From: Isochrysis galbana | Lineage: Eukaryota > Haptophyta > Isochrysidales > Isochrysidaceae | Length of the DNA: 64,000 nucleotides | Direction: 5' to 3' | Assembly (NCBI GenBank): GCA_018136815.1 | Contig: CM030933.1 | Location: 3,619,106-3,683,105 of the forward strand | Part shown: positions 60,975-64,000 of the stretch, one piece after another | How the letters are laid out: each line of letters opens with the position of its first letter | Numbering within the stretch: position 1 is the first letter of the stretch | The notes under the pieces: generated by a model | The model's input: the letters and a program-made list of their open reading frames with translations, nothing else | Database searches by the model: none | Told to the model about the DNA's origin: nothing | Position numbers and translations under genes: made by a program

Positions 60975-61660
60975 AAAAAATCTGAAGATTCAGGCTACTA
61001 CCGCTGGCTATAAAGGACCACGCACTCACGGTACTGACTCACGCAATCACCGCTATACCTATACCCCAGATCACTCTCACCCGCTTTACACTACCCCCTT
61101 CATTCCTTTGTCTTTGGTATCGGGGGGGAGGGGGGCTGCACTATGCCGGGCCTGGTGCAAGGGGCGGGCTCGGGCAGACCCATTGTGTTGGGTGTTCTTG
61201 TGGCGGCAAACAAACGTCAAACGTAAACGCTAAAACTAAACGCCTTCTGCGGCCTATGATTTATCGCGTGCCCCCGGGGGTCTCGGCCCCCGCCTTTTGT
61301 GTCTTTCTCGTCTGCCGCCGCGCTATCGCGTCGTCTGCCTGCCGCGCGAGGTGTCATCCTGCACATATATGGCAAACAAAGCTGATTTCTTGTCGTTCTT
61401 TTGTCGTCATTCTCTTCGTGCTCTCCTACGGGCGCGTGATTGATGCGTGACGGCCCTGAGCGCGCCATGGGCCCCCCTTCTAAGGGTCCCTCGCGTCCTC
61501 CCAGAGGGTCAGTTGGGGCAGCTCGGGGGGCTGTGGTGGCTGGGGCTTTGCCCCTGGCCTCTCCTGCCTCTCCCTCGCTCGCCTCGCTAGCTCGCTAGCC
61601 CTGGGTACCTTCCCGGCGGCTCTGGTGGTCTGTGGCTCAGTGGCTCGGTCAGTGGTGGTG
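60975..61660 (-). mobile_element. SINE-like retroelement, copy 5 (reverse orientation)
   Basis: Begins AAAAAAATCTGAAGATTCAGGCTACTACCGCT, the reverse complement of the right end of copy 4. It proceeds through CTTCATTCCTTTGTCTTTGGTATCGGGG and CCCCGGGGGTCTCGGCCCCC to the CTGCCTCTCCCTCGCTCGCC block and GTGGTCTGTGGCTCAGTGG. The stem-loop terminus seen at copies 2-4 is absent, so the copy is truncated at its far end. A flanking duplication was not found. Confidence 0.8.
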
Positions 61661-62344
61661 GTGGGTGGGGCTGGGAGAGGATGCAACTTGAGGCTCCCCT
61701 TTTTTACCCCCCCAATTGCCATTTTCTACACCTTATACAATTCTACCCCAAACCTTCACCACCCCCAAAAATGTGTCGCCTATAGATGCAAATGCCTATG
61801 GGTCCAATTGTTGCAGACGGGCCGCTGCTTGTCACGGGACGAGGGGGTCGGCCGCGCGGGTTGATTTCAAATAACAATAACAAAGGAGTCATCTTCATAT
61901 TAATTATCGTTTATCGTGATATTATCTACGCTATTTCTAGGCGGGGAGCATTGCGTGAAGCATTACTTTGGATGTCGTCAGAGGTTTTACCCGAACCCCT
62001 ACAAAGTCTTTCCGCATCTTGAGATGCTCGCTACGTCGGCCTTTTTTTCCGCATTCGGCAATAGGACAGCCGAAGAATCGCCGGCTGGCCTCCCTTAGTG
62101 GAAAGATGTGGGAGCTCGTCCCCAGGATCTTGGTCTCCTCCCTTGATGGCGGGTCCACAAAGTCTTGAGCATCCACCCATTTGTTGATGGCGTTGACGAT
62201 CTCCTGCCGAGGGCAGAATGTGTGGGGAGCCGTATCGCGGACGTCGATGAACCCGATGCTAGTGAGCGCCTCGAAGAAGCGGGCCTGGAGCACAGCATCG
62301 TACTTCATGGCGGCGGGACTCGAGTTTCCCCCGCGCACGCAGCG
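61661..62344. other. Unassigned region with one minus-strand coding candidate
   Basis: The minus-strand frame 61937-62308 reads MKYDAVLQARFFEALTSIGF, NAINKWVDAQDFVDPPSREE and a Cys/His stretch CPIAECGKKGRRSEHLKMRK. That could be a small zinc-finger-containing protein or transposon fragment. No family was recognised, and upstream sequence turns into CTCGAG repeats. Confidence 0.3.
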
Positions 62345-62554
62345 CCCTCCAGAAGTGAGTCTCGAGTCTCGAGACTCGAGTTTCGAGCACGCGCGGGGGA
62401 AACTCGAGTCTCTCTCGAGACTCGAGTTTCCCTGCTCGCGTCCCCCAGCGTCACCCAGCGCCCTCCCCCAGCGCCTTCCCCCAGCGTCACCCACCCGGAC
62501 GAGCCTCGAGCCTCGAGCCTCGAGTCTCGAGGCTCGAGTCCCGAGACTCGAGTA
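62345..62554. repeat. CTCGAG/CTCGAGACTCGAG palindrome cluster
   Basis: Dense, interleaved palindromes built from GAGTCTCGAGACTC and CTCGAGCCTCGAG units, split by a direct repeat CCCAGCGTCACCCAGCGCC near 62445-62495. The cluster can form several alternative hairpins. Confidence 0.85.
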
Positions 62555-62697
62555 CTCGAAGAGACACCGATATCAACACGAAGAGACAACTACAATACTC
62601 GAAGAGACACGGATATCAACACGAAGAGACAACTACAATACTCGAAGAGACACCGATATCAACACGAAGAGACAACTACAATACTCGAAGAGACAAC
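62555..62697 (+). repeat. 43-bp minisatellite, three full copies
   Basis: Unit starts CTCGAAGAGACACCGATATC at 62555, 62598, 62641 and a partial copy at 62684, exact 43-bp spacing. Each unit carries CGAAGAGACA twice. Because 43 is not a multiple of three the copies do not preserve a frame, so coding is unlikely. Confidence 0.9.
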
Positions 62698-63706
62698 GTC
62701 AGGTGCCAATGAGCGGCGCGCCCGGGGAGGACGACAGCCGGAGCTGATGGTGCAGCCCCCTGCTATCAGGCGGCGCGGCGGCCGTGTCAGCAACGATGGC
62801 AATGATAGCAATGACAACGAGGAAGAGGGGAGCGATATTGAGGAGGTGGAGGAATGCAGCGATGAGGCCAGCGAGGCCAGCGAGGCTAGTAAGACAGAGG
62901 AGGAAGATTTGCAGACTAACTCCGCTCGCTCAGGCCCAACGCCGCTCGCGGCGTAGCGGGTTGCGGCGGCGACGGGCACAGCGCCGCGGGTCGCGGCGGC
63001 GGTCATAATAGAGGTCGCCGCAGCGGTCGCCGCAGCGGTCGCCGCAGCGGCGACGGGAGTGGCGGCGGGAGCTGTCGCGGCGGCGGGAGCTGTCGCGGCG
63101 GCGGGAGCTGTCGCGGCGGCGGGATCTGTGGCGGCGGTGGGCCTGCTGCTATGTGCCATTGTAGCGATGAGGATAGCTCCGACTCCGGTTCTCGCCACTC
63201 GCTCGATGTCGTTCTCGCCGCCGTCCTCGCCCTCGCTCAAGCCCGCCTGCCCGCCTTCCTCTGCTGACGGGCTTCAGCCCGTCAGCACCTCCGAAGTGGT
63301 CTTCCTCGCCGCGCCTGCCGCCGGCTTCGCCCCTTCCTCATTGCCCTCAGGCCCTATGGGCCATCCCAATTCGTCAAACGGCTAGCCTAAATTGCAAGAG
63401 GCCCGCCACGACCAACGCCCTACCTGACAGATGCCCATGGCTACGCTGAACTGCAGACGCCCGACAATCAACACCAAGAGGAAACATGCAACAACCGGTA
63501 GCCCGATGGCGCAAGAGGAAGTAGTGAGGAAAGCCATCAGGTATCGGTACACTCCGCCTGTCACCGGAAACCTACTGCACCCAGCCCCTAGGTAGAGCAC
63601 GAGGGGACGAGCCGCAAGGCAGGTGGAGGGGGGATAAGGAAAGCGGGCGTGGCTGCATAGTTGATGTGCAGGGTCGCGCGCGCGGCGGGACGATTAAGAA
63701 GTTTTT
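62698..63706. other. Unassigned region with GC-rich Ala-codon repeat
   Basis: At 63010-63130, units of about 9-21 bp (CGCAGCGGT; GGCGGCGGGAGCTGTCGC) repeat. They read as Ala-rich peptide on both strands. A minus-strand frame 62659-63240 and plus-strand frames here cannot be told apart and show no domain. A second small candidate (GCSRFPVTGGVYRYLMAFLT, minus, 63382-63600) is open but unrecognised. Confidence 0.4.
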
Positions 63707-64000
63707 TTTAGAGCAATTCTTACGAGACACCACCTATTAGTAACGGCGAAGGTCAGTTTCTTCCAAAGGCTTAAAAACAACGAGAAAAGATGGGGCTACA
63801 CGCCCCGAGCAACAAACATATACAGAAGATGATAAGCCCTCTTTACATGGTAGATAAAGACTTCAACCTTGGAACATCGGAGGACCTCTCGCAGGCGGCG
63901 AGAGGATTGGATATACGTAACATCACTTAGGATAGCTAAAAACATTACTAGCAGAAAACTCAGCGGAGATCGATGTTAGATCACACAGATGCAAGGGAGG
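63707..64000 (+). repeat. Dispersed repeat R2, copy 2 (runs off window)
   Basis: Second copy of the repeat at 56.7 kb. Here the short frame is continuous from ATG 63790 to TAG 63928-63930 (46 residues) because a 4-bp stretch present in copy 1 is absent. Continues beyond the window edge. Confidence 0.65.

Noticed and set aside
62555-62697. 43-bp spaced repeats considered as a CRISPR array.
   Set aside because: The units are contiguous tandem copies without unique spacers, in a eukaryotic context.

Overview
The window is nuclear DNA of a eukaryotic, GC-rich, intron-bearing unicellular alga. Genes have short GT-AG introns (about 50-230 bp), there is no operon layout, (CT)n/(GA)n and poly-G tracts are abundant, and two gaps of exactly 100 N occur. 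A YggT-family protein with an N-terminal signal-peptide-like leader suggests a secondary plastid; a haptophyte or similar alga fits, but the sequence alone does not prove the lineage.

Left half (1-38.6 kb): a malic enzyme gene (+), then two neighbouring minus-strand EXS genes. One is a single-exon EXS-only protein. The other is an 11-exon SPX-EXS (XPR1/PHO1-type phosphate exporter) gene that I could splice into an 888-residue model. Next come a large coiled-coil protein with five 63-residue repeats, a plastid-type YggT protein, a phytanoyl-CoA-dioxygenase-family oxygenase, a mitochondrial TPR-like protein (-), a FANCL ubiquitin ligase (-), part of a cytochrome b561-like gene, a sulfide:quinone-oxidoreductase-like flavoprotein, an FkbM methyltransferase fragment, a secreted protein, and an extensin-like proline-rich single-pass membrane protein (-). 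Copies of a SINE-like dispersed repeat and a pair of hairpin MITEs lie between them.

Right half (40-56.3 kb): a nested mobile-element block. An apparently intact 13.26-kb Ty3/gypsy chromovirus (41653-54911, minus strand) has 1322-bp LTRs and a 5-bp target duplication. It is inserted into an older, internally deleted relative, which abuts a hAT transposase remnant. The young element carries a phage-type DNA cytosine-C5 methyltransferase domain between gag and pol. Gag and the methyltransferase ORF are in one frame separated by a single UAG followed by GGG, and the C-terminal methyltransferase motifs continue in the pol frame (-1). The older relative keeps the same gag-UAG-GGA-open-frame arrangement. 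This is the most unusual system in the window.

Right end (56.3-64 kb): a repeat with a conserved short reading frame (two copies), a three-exon NodU/CmcH-type carbamoyltransferase gene, another copy of the SINE-like repeat, and a repeat-rich segment (CTCGAG palindromes, a 43-bp minisatellite, a GC-rich Ala-codon repeat).
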